A stretch of DNA of 64,000 bases from Archegozetes longisetosus (GCA_018873245.2 JAEMBT020000007.1:10809129-10873128), one strand, 5' to 3'; positions 25,509-39,677 are shown, counted from the stretch's first letter. Numbers and translations: made by a program. Notes: a model not told the origin generated them from the sequence alone.

Positions 25509-27780
25509 AGCTCATTAATTTGCTTTTGTTAAAACTTTAGTTTTTATGAACACTTTACGACAAATTTCAATGAAGGCTTAAGGGAGAACCTTTATATCTC
25601 GAACTTGTTTAGACAAAAGCTTATGGTGTTCATAGTGTTATGTGTTCATTTTCATGTTATTTCGCTTAATTCGATCTAACTCTTTTCATAAGAATTTTGC
25701 TTCGATTGAGCCAAATTAGTCAATGAATTTTGATTTACTTTGGACTTGGCTTTTGAGAAGCGAATCAGCTCTAGTTTATTCTCAAATTTTGCGAACTTAG
25801 GCTTAAATGATTTCAAAATTTTCGAGTTCTCATTAGTTATTCCTCTAACTCTTGGTCTGTAATTGAAAAAGTTTGTGATCGCAAAATACTTGATTTGCTT
25901 TCCAAACGTATATTTGATTTGCATATTTAAGTTTGGTTTAACTCATAAACCAAATAGAATTCTGATTAAATGCAAAATTCAATCAAAACTCATAGACTTT
26001 AAAGCAATTTGAGCTTTTATTTCGACTAAACTTATTGAATAGTAGAGTTAGAGTAGAAAACAGAGAGCACTTCATAACAAAATGATAGCTCACTAGAGTT
26101 AATGCAGTTCTAGATTGAAATTTTCTGACTGTCAACACAACAATTCAAAGCTTAGAGATTTGGGTCGTTTTTGGAGTGCTTTAGGAAAAGTTTTTACTTA
26201 TCTTAAAAAAACATATAAATCTGTGCATAAACTGTCTCAAAGGGGCGATAGTACAGTGTTTATTCTGGGAATAAAATATTTGCAGACATTTTCATTTTTC
26301 CAGATTTCCTAATATTTAGTGCAATAAGAACTTGAACTTAGTTCAAATCTGAAGATACATAAAAAGCTTTCTCAACACTTTTTTTTATCTATTTTGCATT
26401 TTTCGGAATTCTTATCTCAAGACGCAATAAATTAGTTCTTTTTTATTCTTCTCACGAACTGCTTTCTGATATAATTCCTTCGGCTTACTCTAATCAATCA
26501 GAATATTCTTTACTAATCAATTATTAAGTCTGGACTGGATATAAAAATATTGGAAACATTTAAATGTTGAAGCGGTAATTTTCTGATATAGTATCATGAT
26601 TTGTTATTTGAGGAAAATATGATTGAGTCACTTTTAGGAAATTAGTTTCTGAAGTAGTTTTAAATTCTAAGACTGAAAAGGCTTGTAGAGTTTATAAGAT
26701 TTGTTTTCAAAGCACTCCAATTAAAGTGAGTCAAGTTAAAAAAATAAGTTGTAGATGATAAAAAATTTACCTACGCTCAAATTCTCAATTGACGAAACTA
26801 ACAAAAAAGCTCTTTAGGTATTTATTGATAATTTAATTTTTAATGTGCTATCATAGTTTCAAGAATTTTAACTTCAACGTCTAACTTTTGTACTACCGTA
26901 GAATTGAGATACATTCCTTAAATCAATTAGAGCTAATTCTAATCTAAATTCTAGATATTCCCCTATAATATAGACTTAATTGACTTGAACTGAGAGAAAA
27001 CTAAAAGTTTTTTAGAGATTAGCGACAGTTGAGTCTTATCGGATAGTATTCACATTAAGGAGACGAACTTTAGCTTATGGGAATTGAGAGCTAACCTGTA
27101 GGTATCTCTTATTTATGACTCCCAACAGAAAGTCACTTCTCACCAATTGAAACATGTCCATCCAAACTATTTTGTATACATTAATTAAACAAAAAAGACT
27201 GAATAATGGGTTCAGCATCACTTTAACGATAGCCTTACAAATTAGTAAAAAGAATATAGCGTATAATGAGCGAATCTCTTTCTGTCGTCACGTTCACCGA
27301 AACAAAACTAATGCATTACTTAAGTCTAACAATGTTTAGAAAGTATTCATCGATTGAGTTAAAGTTAGCCATAAAAAGCAAGCAAGACTTGAATGATCTC
27401 ATATTTTATTCTAGGCTTAAGCCATTAGGAGTATCATTGTTATCGATTTCATGAACGAAATGACAAATTTAATGATCAAATATTGTATACGTTTGTGTTA
27501 TAGGAGAGAAATAGCGGCCTTAACGAGTGAAAATTATAGTCTCGAGCGACAATTATTCAGTTACCAGAAGTCTATATCAGTTGCAAACAATACCACCCGA
27601 GTAAATATGGGTCAAAGGTCATCATCAGATGCCTATTTACATGACTCGTCGATGCATTACTTGAGTAACCATCAGCTGCATCAGCACCAATTGCTTCATC
27701 ATCACAATCATCGCCCCTACGATGATCATCACTCACTTGTCTCTGAAGCGCAAAGCCTTTCAGAATCAGAATATGCGTGA
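12943..27780 (+). CDS. Tandem MATH/TRAF-like domain protein, 5 coding exons
   Basis: Spliced protein of about 514 aa. Coding exons: 12943-13266, 20816-21373, 22079-22324, 23720-23859 and 27504-27780. All introns are GT-AG; the first three are phase 0 and the last is phase 2 (AG|G codon), and the frame holds throughout. The ATG sits in a good context (CAAAATGG), with an in-frame TAG 15 bases upstream. Residues about 15-150 show the MATH pattern: a GYHRWAVSF core, LGVYIILRNPS, then FADFSLTLLNREHFS and a GEFLLELSL strand. Residues about 155-285 look like a second, more diverged copy (FGSFDWNVSIVPQ, HVYLELYCCN). Residues 295-420 may be a third (GWCIEADMESEHLRLKLFF). A short coiled-coil-like stretch (REIAALTSENYSLERQL) follows, then a His- and Ser-rich tail. 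MATH domains bind peptides in signalling and ubiquitin adaptors. There is no RING, BTB or protease domain and no signal peptide, so an intracellular adaptor role is inferred. The family is recognised only by fold pattern. Confidence 0.8.
17151..17270. mobile_element. Small inverted-repeat element (mariner-like MITE candidate)
   Basis: A 17-bp perfect terminal inverted repeat, TTGCAAAACTAATTTTA at 17158-17174 and its complement at 17253-17269, brackets about 80 bp of AT-rich non-coding sequence. The left end is preceded by TTAGGTG, as in some mariner-family ends, but the right end does not show the matching bases. The assignment to mariner is inference; the inverted repeat itself is direct observation. 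It lies in intron 1 of the MATH-like gene. Confidence 0.55.
18661..18677. repeat. Short interstitial TTAGG-type run
   Basis: Three consecutive TTAGG units, then a diverged one. TTAGG is the usual arthropod telomere repeat. A run this short is common inside arthropod chromosomes and does not mean a telomere. Confidence 0.6.
22820..22923. repeat. GGTCATGTTC inverted repeat with 23-bp direct duplication
   Basis: GGTCATGTTC at 22820-22829 faces its perfect complement GAACATGACC at 22888-22897, and the latter recurs at 22911-22920 as part of a 23-bp direct repeat (GAACATGACCTCT in both copies). The interior is nearly pure A+T. It lies in intron 3 of the MATH-like gene. It could be a small foldback element or a cluster of TGACC half-sites of the nuclear-receptor type. 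Confidence 0.5.
23153..23228 (+). repeat. Dispersed repeat family, copy A
   Basis: This stretch, from TCGCGCTTATGCAG to CCCTCTAAAAACCC, aligns over nearly its whole length with 54847-54921. Inside it TTTAGAGGG (23171-23179) and CCCTCTAAA (23212-23220) form a perfect 9-bp inverted repeat. It is in intron 3 of the MATH-like gene and is not coding in any obvious way. Confidence 0.55.
23860..27503 (+). other. Intron 4 of the MATH-like gene
   Basis: A 3.6 kb phase-2 intron from ATGAG|GTAAGC to TTATAG. It contains a (CT)26 microsatellite at 25453. No coding exon seen. Confidence 0.75.
25453..25505. repeat. (CT)26 microsatellite
   Basis: About 26 uninterrupted CT units within intron 4 of the MATH-like gene. 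A perfect tract of this length is likely to be length-polymorphic. Confidence 0.95.
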
Positions 27781-27882
27781 AATTCATCTGATATTAGGGA
27801 ATCAAGTCTTCAGGAATGAAAATATGCGTCTAATTAATGAAATGCTACTAGATGAAGTCTTGAAAAATGAGTGAATTTTGAA

Positions 27883-27888
27883 ATAAAA
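27883..27888 (+). terminator. Polyadenylation signal of the MATH-like gene
   Basis: AATAAA about 100 bases after the TGA stop at 27778-27780; the first canonical signal downstream, giving a short 3' UTR. Confidence 0.55.
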
Positions 27889-30800
27889 CCATAAGAACCA
27901 TGTGTTTTGCAACTGATGTTTATATTGATAGCAACAAATGTCTTTATACTTCACAAGTAATGTATAGATCAAATAGTTTTCATATTGAAAAAGTTTTTTC
28001 GGCAATTGAAGAAACATTTGTCAATTCATTTTATGCAAACATATATTTATATCGTTAATTATCTCTAATATTATGTTCGAGTGATAAAAATTGCATCAAA
28101 AATTCATTATTCAAAGCAATTATCTGAACCTAATGGTCACAATCAGATAGAAATTGCCATAAGATATAGTTTAAACAAAAAACGATTGCCATGTTTTCCG
28201 TTGTGCTTCTTTGCAAAATATGCTTATTTAAGGCTAAGCTGACATTATGATTGTTTTATTGATTTTGGATAGTTCTACAAAAAGGCATCAAGAGATTACT
28301 CAATTTTCAAGCATTCCTTTTAATACTAACACTTTCTTCAATCAAACCTAAACTTTGAAGAAATACTTTTAAACCTTTTAATTCCCTAGTTATTCAATAG
28401 ATTATAACTGAATTGATGGCAGAACTGTGGAATCTTCAAATCTTAAACTTCGAAACTCTACTTAACTGACTTTTGAATACTCCAATTGACAGAGTGATTG
28501 TCCCTTATTTCAAAATAATACAAGATTGAAACAAATTTTAAAATTAACTTAAATAACTATAGATTTTGAATTAAATCCTTGAATGAGATTCAGTTTTACA
28601 GCTTCCAGTCAGCTGTAAAGAAAACTGTTGAATGATTTGCAAACGAGAAACATAAAAAATGTTTTAAATCTATCGTTACTTATATACTGAATTTAGTTGT
28701 GAATGAGATTCACACTCATACATATATTGATTGTTATATAGAGTGTTATAATAATAAAATTAAGCTACTTCATTTCTCATTCGAATGAAGAGTAATCGTT
28801 TTGTCAATAGAGGTATTCAAAGTCAGTCACAGAGAATTTTCAAATTTGAAATTTCCAGATTTCGCAACACAACCAAAATAACTATATATAGTGTTATCAA
28901 AATCTGTTTCGTTGGAGTGTTTTTGTTGAAAATGTTTGTTTGATAGAAACTTTAGTTCTCTCTATATACTGTACTCGTGCCTGAAACTGAACTCATAAAG
29001 CATTGTCAGTGAGCGCGATTGGTAACAATACAAAAGTACTGCGGTCAAATTTGAAATCTACCAGAGAAACTATAGGTGATTCAGTGCTAAAACTAATATT
29101 GAATGCGATCAATCAAATACTTGAAGTAACAAGTGTTTGATTCAATCTCACTATCAGATCGTTAGTAAACTCATCATTAATTCAAATGGATTTGTTTGGA
29201 CAGTTATCGTTGAAAAGATGAAATATTAGGCCTCGAATCACTATAATTTTGCCAAATTTCTCTGACGTCTCATATATTTTATAATCTTTTGAGATGAGGA
29301 TCGATTCTTTACTCATTCTATTAAAACCTGTTTTCTATTATTCACTCTTAAAGATTTATAGAACAATCAGTGAAATGCAGTAACTGGCTTTAAAATCATG
29401 TATAGATACCTAAAAAAACTGATGGTGAGAATGTTCTTATACTTTAAGGGTAAATTTGAATGAATTGTGACAAATTTTAAATAGCATGTCACTCAATCTA
29501 ATAATTAAATTAAATTGATATGTTGATAGTGAGTTAGATACACCCTTTATCCCAGTCTCTATGCATCTTTAATGTCATCGAGTATACAAACCAGTGCTCC
29601 TGAGAAAAAATATTAATCAATACGTATTCAATTACAAACAAACGAATACATTTTGGCAAAACTGACCGATATTTATGTTATCTCGACTGATGTTTTCCTA
29701 ATAATATTCTGTTTCAATAGTTGACAATTCGGTCAATAAGAGATCCGATCAAATGATTCTACTATTAAGGTTGAGAAAAATGACATGGCTTCTCCATTTT
29801 TTCTCAATCTTAACTCCAAATTGAGTTTAGTTTCACTGCTTCTCTTTCAACTTTATGATGAAATTAAACAAAAGTTTATCATTTCCTATGACATACCATC
29901 ATATATACCAAACTTAGATTCTTAGTGACCGTCATAGGCACTCTGTAAACACTGTTAAACTGACAAAATCTGACGTTAGCTCTAATCCTATTTGCTTCTG
30001 CTCGACTTCTTTTACTTATTATACAGGAATACGACTTGGCTTTACAATCTGACAACATGTATGTCGTCCTAAATAGATTCACGGGTTCAATTTATGTTTC
30101 TCAACTTCCTGATCGTTGAGTTTCTGAATTTATTTTCTCTGAACTTTTCTAGTTTTGTTTGCCCAAAAATTACTTTAAAATATTTTATGAATAATTATTT
30201 TTGTTTTGTTAAACTGAAGTCTGGATACTTTTGAATCCTCTATATTCCTCACTCAAAATGATTGAATACTTTTGCTGAACTTGTGAAAGACGATAAAAAT
30301 AAGCATAAAAATCATGTTATGCTTATTTAATTTACAGTATTACGATTTATTTTTCAAATGCAATCTAAAGCTGATATCTTCAGGTAAATTGATGTTAAGG
30401 TTTTTGCTATTTTGAGCCATTATCTAAAGATCAAAATCGATAAGTTGTTTCCCTCCCAAAAAAATTGTGTGCAATTCCTATGAGAGTTGAGATCATTTTG
30501 AGATCGCAAAGATTGCAGGAACTGATCATTTATTTGAGCAAAAGAGCAGTGCCTGTATAGAGACTGTCGAAATTTACCATTAGTTGGCATTTTTTGAGAT
30601 TCAACGTACGTTCAATTAGTTTTTGGCATCAAATTGAAACTAATGATCAGGTCATATCTTTTCTAATGTAAAGCCATTCTCTAAGGTATTCCAGACCACC
30701 AAAATGACTCTCTAAGTGAAATTTCGGGTTGAGTTTACATTACATTGCAATTATATACTTAAAGAAGATTTTTGTGGGCAAACATTCCACAAACAGGATA

Positions 30801-31675
30801 TGAAACAAATCACATTTAATACCATTGAGTAACTAATAGTATTAAAGAAATAGTTGAGAATTAGTTAGAAATGAATTGACAATAGATTTCTGGAGGAAGA
30901 GATCGGTATTCCAATGGACTGATAATAAGTAGACAACTTTTATTCAGTTGATTATTTCAAATTAAACTAATCCTAATATTTTTTGACCAATTTTTAATAC
31001 GTAATTTTTAACTTTTAATACCTTCTATATCGAGAAAACTATTGGTTAGAAATTTAGCAAAACTAGTCATTTCTTCTTCAAAAGAAGTGGTTCTGTAAAT
31101 AACAGACTTTTCAAGTCTGAAAAGTTAAAAGTGATAATTATTTTGCTTTTAATTTCACTCTTCCAGAAAGTGCTATCACTTAGAATGCATGAAAAGCTTA
31201 GTTGAAAATGGTTTTGAAAATTTTCTTTTCTCCATATATGCGATTATTTAAATTCGTTTAACGTTTTATTTTCTCGCTTAAGTCAATACGTTTTGAATGA
31301 GGCAGTGATTATGTAAATAAATCTCTTCTTTTTATTCTCACTCTTAATGTAAAATAAGATTTTCTCCTGTTTTGATTGACTGAAAATATTTTTTTTGAAA
31401 ATCTAACTCAACAATAAATTGAAGTACCGGATCAAAGAAGATGTCATTTAGTGAGTTATGTTAACCAAAAAACTAACTTAAATAATGTTTAGTTTATGTA
31501 TGTGATTAAATACTAGACTATTTGCTAAGAGTTATCGATATAAATACCAGAATATTATCATTGCTTTCAATAGAATATAGAGTATATGCAAATAATTATA
31601 GAATTCAATTATTTATAAATCCGTTTGTTCTCAAATTATCTCTATTTTAATATTATTTATAACTTAGTTATTTAT

Positions 31676-31704
31676 AGACTTTAGTCAGGAGCTGACAAAA
31701 GTCT
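31676..31704. repeat. Short near-perfect hairpin
   Basis: Arms AGACTTTAGTCAG and CTGACAAAAGTCT pair over 13 bases with one or two mismatches around a three-base loop. The surrounding sequence is AT-rich and holds no gene, so its function is unknown. Confidence 0.6.
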
Positions 31705-34700
31705 GTTTAATGTTAATATTAAATTTCTAATAATTATTAACGTCTATCCATAATTATAGTAATGACCAAATTTTATTCGTTATATAAATAAATATCTTTC
31801 AAACTTTTACATATTTTCTAGTCTTTTCGTCAGCTATTTGACTGCTGTTTATAAATCAAAACTTCTGTCAAACTTTACTATCATAAAAATACAGAAAATG
31901 GTGTAGAAAAAGAGCTGTTGTAGATGATTGAAAAGGCAAACAATACCTGGTGTAGATTTTGTTGTTTCAGTTGATTTCTGAGTGTAAGTAGTAGTACAAG
32001 AGAGATATAGAACTTAAGAGCTTTTAGCTGAATTTATTTCTGAACTGCTGGTTCACTACCCTAACACTATGTTCAGAGCTTCAAAGCTTCTGAAAGACCG
32101 GATCCTAATTTTTAGAGTAAAGTTCCGGATAAGTCTCTCGATCATTTTAAAAGATAAATCAAGTTCAAACAAAATCTTCTTATCGTAGTAGCAAAATAAA
32201 TGTTAAATTTGTTCTACTTTTGAGAATAAAATTTATTTTTCATTCCAGTCAACAACTGATTGTAGACTTTATTCAAAATGGATCTTAGAAATCAAAGAAT
32301 CCGCATTTGTAGAATAATTCGAAGGAATGTTCTTTTCCTTTAATTTAAGATTTATTAAGTCCTGCATAAAGACTTATTTGAATGATTTTTAGGGCTTAAC
32401 TTTGATAAAAAGTTTTCTGTTAGTTTTGAACATTTATCAGAAACTTTAAAAGCAAAATGATCTGAATCAAATTTTGAGACACAAAACAATGGAAAATGCT
32501 TATCATGCCAGCCATCTTTATATTGAAAGCATGAGAAATGGTTAGATTTACAGCAGAATAACTTTAGCTATAATCCACTCATTCAAAGATTGATTGAACT
32601 ATTTTTGATCTGTTATTTTTCAATCTCAGGTATTTTATTAGTTTAGATTGATCAAAATTTTTCGCTTTTATTTCCATTAACTCTATGCAATACATCAAAC
32701 ATAACACTCCATTTATTCCACTATTAGATTTGTGTCAGATTAAACTTATTAAAATTGATGTCGAACAACATTTTCGATCACATCACTAGCTTTTTCTGCA
32801 CATACGAAGAGCACAATTGTTTAATTAAATTTTGATTTTCCGTCATATTAAACTGTATTATGATTTATGACTAATAAATTGATTATGAAGAAAAAAACAC
32901 TCAACTCCTCACTAACTTTATGGCTAAAGGGTATTGACAATTGAGCAGTTCTGTTGACCAATAGAAACAACTCTTATCCATTGGTTTCTTATAGATTTTA
33001 TTGTGGGTCACATCTAAAAGGGATTATTTGTTGTCTATTTTCTTATAAAGATAATCCTCTAAATTGTTGTGACCGCGCAGTAATTGCTATTAACTACTAT
33101 TTGGACCTGACTTTTGTTATAAAAGTGACTTTTAATGCTGTTATCGACATTTTTATACAAATTATTGATTCAAACTGTTTATTACAAAGCTGTAAAAGTT
33201 GGCCAATACTTATTCATAGCTGGCATCCACATAAATGCCATTAAGGGGCTTATCAAAAGTCACAGTAATGATAATTTAAAATATAATCTTATAACAGGAC
33301 TAGAATTTAATGTGATTTACTTGCCAGAAAAAGCTCAAAAGGAAATAACTGAATGTTCAGTTTGAAAATTGTCAGCTGATAAGTTGAATAATTTGAAATA
33401 GCAAACAATAGAAAGGGTGCTGTCAGGAATAATAAAGTTCACTTGTAATTCATGCAAATTATTGTCGAGAAGTTTGGAGGTGAAGCTTTTAGAGAGTTTC
33501 AAATCTGACAAAATGACTTATTCCTATCCGTTGTATTTTGTGATTATAGTAAATACACATAAATTGGTTTACGTTTCCACAATATTAGCTTTAACTGATC
33601 AAATTTACGCTTCTATTACTAAGTGTCCTTTACTTAATCCTATAATTTTTTTTATACAAGTCTAACTTGTAAGTAGAGTATAAAGTGTTAACCAATAGCA
33701 CTGGTATCCGCTGTAAGCTTACATTACAAATAAATGGCTAAAGTTCTTTCCAAATCATTCTTTCCGACATAGTTTCATATTAATGATCTCAACCTAATAC
33801 TTGTTTATTTTGCAATAAATACTAATTATTTTGTTCTATCTTTGATGCACAATTGAATTGTATGATGTGATTGAAAATTAGAAAATCGTACTGAAACTGG
33901 AATCCTAGAAATTCTGGTTATCTCTTAGGAAAGTCAGTGTTAGAGTTAGTTTAAATAAACTTTATTATTGCAGTCATAAATCGCATTTCAAAATTGCATC
34001 AAAACTGTTTGATTGTTGAAACTGAATCACTTATTCATTTGATTAAACAACGTTTTGTGAATAATTAATGTAACTCACTGTTTCAATATGAATCATCTTT
34101 TCTTCTAAATCTATATCAATAAAGTTATGAATCAATAAATTTAAGAGAAAAAATTCTACTCTATTGTTACTTTCTATCAAAAGAAATACACAACCAGTAT
34201 GTAGCATAATTCTTGAATTTGTTCAAATCGTTATTCTTTATCAGTTCGAAAACTTTGATTCACTCTTATCTCACACGTTAAACCTAAATGATGTTATGAA
34301 TGTTATGATCTTTTATTTAATTTAATTCAGCTACTTTAGCAATAGGACTGAGTTTATCCGAACAACTCTTTAAACTACTTATTTTATACATGGATTTTGA
34401 GCTTAAATATCGTATGAATAGTGTATTATATTTTGAGTTTTTAAGCAAAATACTTCTCAGCCAAGTATAAGAAATGCTTTATACTTTCCTTATCGCTCCT
34501 AAACTTTTCCATTTCGTTGATTCTAAAAAACAACAGTTTCTTAAACCAAAATAAAGCTTAAGAATAAATGGATTCAGCTTTTATTTTCGTTACACTGAAT
34601 AAATTTTGTGCTCTGAATGCAACAAACAGTCCTAAAAAAATTTCGCCCAAGTTCACCATTTTCACTTCGAAATGGTTTCTGCCACTCACTCGATTCCTCA

Positions 34701-36395
34701 CTACCTTCTCTCAAAACTCAGCTCAATATTGTGCCTGGATTTGAAACAAAAGCGATGCGATTCCGCTGAGATCTAATCCCATCTGACCTCGAGAGCCATT
34801 CTAATTAGCGACCAATTAAAAGAGAAAGGAGTAGATGTTTTGTTATTCTACTTCTATTGTATTGAACCAACACTGTTCAGATATAAAGCTGAATAAATGG
34901 ATTATTTTTGACCAATAGTAAGTCTATTTGTTACTATCTTTTATAAAATAATTTGTGTTTCAGCTTCTGCTCTTTATTTTATTATGTTTTCATCTAAAAA
35001 ACTGTATTCACTTAAAAGGGGTTTTACGACATAAGACATTAGGAAATATTAAACTAATTTAGTGGTTAAAATAGACATTATATCAAAGACTAAGTAGAAA
35101 AGTTACTCAATTACACTCATAACTAGAAGTTTAATGAGGGAGTATATAATTTATACTAAGTTATAATATGTAGTGCATTTGCTTCAGGTATTCTAATACT
35201 TTTTCATTTGAAATCTCTTCAGAGCTCAGTCTCATTTGAATAAAAGTCAATTTCTCTGCTTTAGAACATTAGTGAAGATACTATTGTAGACCATATTTAA
35301 ATATTTTCTAACTCCACTAATTAGGTAATTTGGATGCAACAAATATACATTCAATAGAGTCATAGTTTCAATTGTATAATTTTCAGTACTTTTTCATTTA
35401 TATTTCAATTCATGACTGGTATAATTTTGAGTATAAGAGAATGATGTGGCTGCCACAACAATGTGTTCCTACTTTTAGCGTACTACTCAGCCACTCTCAA
35501 ACCTAACCTTCTAAACTCAAACTAAATTAGTGGAGCTGGTCTTACATTTAGTCTAGTAAGGTTAAGAAAAGGGAATGGCGTTCGTAGTGCTCTAGTAATG
35601 GAAAAATATTGTTATGGTAATCATATGGCTCTTTTTACCCAAAACTTACATGAACCTTGAACCAAAGTACATCTTTTATCCCTTTGTTGCGCATTAACTT
35701 TAGGATATCGTTTTAAAATTTCTTAGCTTATGTGCTATTAAATGAATGCATTCTTCGCATTTTTATTTTTAAAAAATTACAGCTATAACATCAAGTTTTA
35801 TAAATGTACTTCGATGTGGTGTACCTGCTCTAACAGTTATGCAGTTTCGATGTTACAGAATGTACTTTTGTGGTTTTTATGAATCACTTTACTCAAAAGA
35901 GATGAATTTTTTCATAAAATTTTATTATTAAAATTTTAAAGTTCCGAACATTAGAAACTAAACAACACTGCTATGAAATAACAAAGAAACAAAATTTTAT
36001 AAAGCTTTTCACTATAGTAATTCAAAAATTATGATTAGAGTTCTACGAATTTGTGCTTTAACGGATAACAGGAAGACACTTTTAATTTATTACGCTATAT
36101 AAGTTTCTGTTTTAGTTGTTGGAATAAGCGGCTCTATTATTTGTTTGCTTGACTTAATTTATCAACTGAACCAAAATCTAATGCTTTCCACATCAACTTT
36201 AATATAGACTTTGAAAAGAATTAGTTTTAAAAACTGAGTATTTCTTTGGGATAATGAAAATGTATTAGCTAGAATTTAGTTGGTATCTGATGGAAATAAA
36301 AATGCAAATATTTAAGTTAGAAAAGAGATGAGTAAACATGACATCGTCCTAAACTCATATAAAAAGCTAAAAGAGCACACTATTCGAGTAATGGT

Positions 36396-36450
36396 ATATC
36401 CGTTAGTGGATTCGTAGTCATTCAGAGGATCACAGGTTAAGAACCAGCGT
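36396..36450 (+). repeat. tRNA-like (possible SINE head) fragment
   Basis: TCCGTTAGTGG resembles a polymerase III A box and GGTTAAGAACC, about 34 bases on, resembles a B box (about 8 of 11 consensus positions). No complete acceptor stem is visible, so this is not a working tRNA. A tRNA-derived SINE relic is the likeliest reading, but chance is possible. Confidence 0.25.
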
Positions 36451-39400
36451 AAAGCAGATTTGGTCACAAATCAATACTTTATTCCTACACAGCTTGAACT
36501 GAAGCTCAACATAGTTTCGATGACGTTTTGGACTCTTAATGCTTGCCTGAGGTAAGTCGTCAGCTCTTTTTGATCCCTAAAGATTCAGTGATTGGCAAAC
36601 TTTTTCTAATTTGGAACTGGTTAGACGACTAGTAGATTCACATTTAAGCGACATACTCACTGTCTTCAAGTCATTGTTAAGGATTATCTTTGATGAGATC
36701 CGGATCTAATCAACAGACAGGTGTTGACATTGATTCGAATTGGAGCTCAAAACAGTTCCAATTTATAAGAACAACTGTCATGTCGTGTCCGAAAAATTAC
36801 AGAGTAAATACTTTGGAAACAGAGGTTTTGTTTTCATACTCATTCGATAGTTTGATGATTATTTTCGGATTGATAAAAGTTTTTCAGAGGTTTAGATGAA
36901 AAAGTACACCCAATAACTTAGTAATCCTTGACAGCAACCAGAAGTGATGAGTTATGATGGCATGCTTCCTATGATATCTTCATATTGAGCAAAGCGATGA
37001 GAGCAAATTACAAATTAGATTTGGTAGAAATTGATTGGTATGACAGAAAAGTTTATATGAAAGCGGCTTTCTTGTTACTATAACGGATTATTAAGTTCTA
37101 ACTGTAATGAATATTTATTCACACCAAATAAAATAAATAGTAGTTCAGCACCTAAAATCGTTATCACCTAAAATTGATTACCAGAATCGAGAGCAACTTT
37201 TATTTCCTGAATCGTTATCTCATTCCGTGATTATAGACGTGATAAGAATATGACCGAACGGCAGATAATGCGCTAACTTTCAAATATCACACCCTAAACT
37301 TAATAATAATCAGCGATAGATGCGGATAGTATTTGATGATGAGCTCGTTCCTATGCTTTTAGGGCACGTTTCTTATGCCATACACTGTTATCTATTAATA
37401 CATGTAAATATAATGTGTTTCTTCCTATTTAAATGTACTTTTCTGAATATGTCAATAATTCGTTGGATACATGTTAACGCATCTCTCTACTCTAGTTGCT
37501 ATCCACCATTAGTAAGTTTTTAACAGTACGAAAAATTGTTATATTTCAAAAACAGTTCAGCTCTAACTATAGGGTAAACAAATATTTCATACTATTCCTA
37601 CACATATACAAATTAAATTAGTTTGATTTCAACTTTATCGTCAAGTTACTACTAGAATTTTTCTGAATATTGATTAGAAAACAGAGAGTATATTATTTTT
37701 TTACATTTCCAATTCTGGTGAAAAAGAAATTACAGCTCGAAAATCAGTGATTTCATTTAATTCAATTTTCTTATCAGAATTTATATGTTTTGCACAAAAC
37801 ATTAACAATAAGTTAAGCTAATGGAAAATGAGGAGTAAATTAACTCGAAATGTTAGTGCTCGAAAGTATTATCATAGTTATAGCCATGGAAACCTTAATA
37901 ACAGAATAGACGATTACTACATAGTTTCACTCCAATATCACCTGTCATTATGCGCCGGAAAGCTTTGCCCATTAGATATCAGATATCACTAATTCAAAAC
38001 TAGTATCGAAAATGAACATTAAACCCTAACGAAATATTTATATTTGAGTAAATGGCAGAACAATCTTAACTCAAACTTTCATTGATAAGCATGGCCAACA
38101 AATTGAATTTTCAAACTTTCTATACTATATGTGACTTAACTGAATGCACTCAACTAAATCGAAAATTTGAAATCAAATTATTTCATTGCAAAAGTCTAAG
38201 AATGGTAAAGTATTTCGAAACTGAATCAATGTTTTATTTGAAGTTTTTCTATATTATTTATAATAAAGTTACCACCAAATCTATATATAATCAACTTTTT
38301 AAGCTGAACCGATATGAGATTTTTGAGGTTAAATTGGTTATGACAACCGAACGTTTTTTTAATATTGTTTGCAGAGAAACTAATACTCAAGAGCACAAAA
38401 AACATTTAAAATAATTTTGAAATACATAAACTCGAAATTGAATCAAGTTCTATATATATGGTTTGTATGTTTGTGAAATCACATCAGATTGAAAATAATT
38501 GTTTTTGCTTATTGCTTAAAAGATTCCTATCTTAATCTAATGAGGAAAGCAGTGAACTCATTGTTCGCTTATTGTATGGCATCACATATTTGCATATCGC
38601 ATCAATATCAACATATGACAATCATTACAGCAATTTTCAAATTTACACCCATTGAATCACAGTTGGGATCTGATTCTTGTTTTGCTCTGATTGAACACTG
38701 AAACTTTGCTTAACTTCGAATTATAGATTATCTGATCAACTACAGTATAATATTTTATTCTAATATAAAAGAACTGAATGTAAGCTATGGCTCAACCATA
38801 AGATATACAGAGTATGCTGTAGAGGCCATTAAATAGGATACAGGCCAACATTGAAAATGTTTGATATTTCGATTCTTAGAACCCTCATGAATTATTGAAA
38901 AGTTATCGGTTTAAATTTCATATTCCAATGCAGAAGACCAGAACTGACTTCTCAGGATAAAAACCATTGCTATAGCCAACCTTCGATTTTTGTTTTAGTT
39001 TTACAGTCCTATGTTTTTAGAAAACCATTTTGATCATTATTGATTTGATTCTATGTTTATTCCGCATTTTTTAGTTTTGATCAAATCAAACCAAATTGAA
39101 AGAAATAAAATTGAAAAACAGGTTCATTTGATGGATATCTAACTGAGCCAAACCTGAGATAAGACAGCTTTGGTTTTATGTGATTGAGAGCCACAGCTAT
39201 TCAATTTGAATGAAACTCGCTTTCATAGTATAATAAGATTTTATTTCGCAACTGTTCTACTCTGACAAAATTAACGAAAGTTTACACTTTGCAAAATTAG
39301 TCGATTGGGAAAAATGACAAACAGAAGTGTGACTCAATTTAATGGTTCTTTTCTATACCTTCAATGTATGCTTCAGTCAAATGTTTAATTTGCTGAAAGA

Positions 39401-39677
39401 CTCAAACTCTTTCTCTACTTGACTGATACGATAAATTCTAGTCACAGATTCTTGCATTGAGTTTAGCAAAAATTGGAGGATTGAACCGAAACTCAGAGCT
39501 ATTCAAAATCGATAAAATCTTGTGAGTATTGCATTCCTTACTTATATTATTTAACTTTAAGCTGAATCAGAAAAGTATTAGTTTGCCGTGAATTTGACTG
39601 CACTGAACATTAAATAAGTTCTAGACTTGAATTTTATGTTTTAAAGTACACAAAATGTTGAATTAAAAGAGGTCTAA

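Noticed and set aside
32954-33665. Three overlapping open frames in a row
   Set aside because: They lie in different frames, do not join through plausible splice sites and resemble no protein family, so I do not call a gene or a transposon remnant.
38082-38414. 110-codon open frame in the gene-free stretch
   Set aside because: AT-driven composition rich in Phe, Tyr, Lys and Asn, with no domain pattern and no splice signals.
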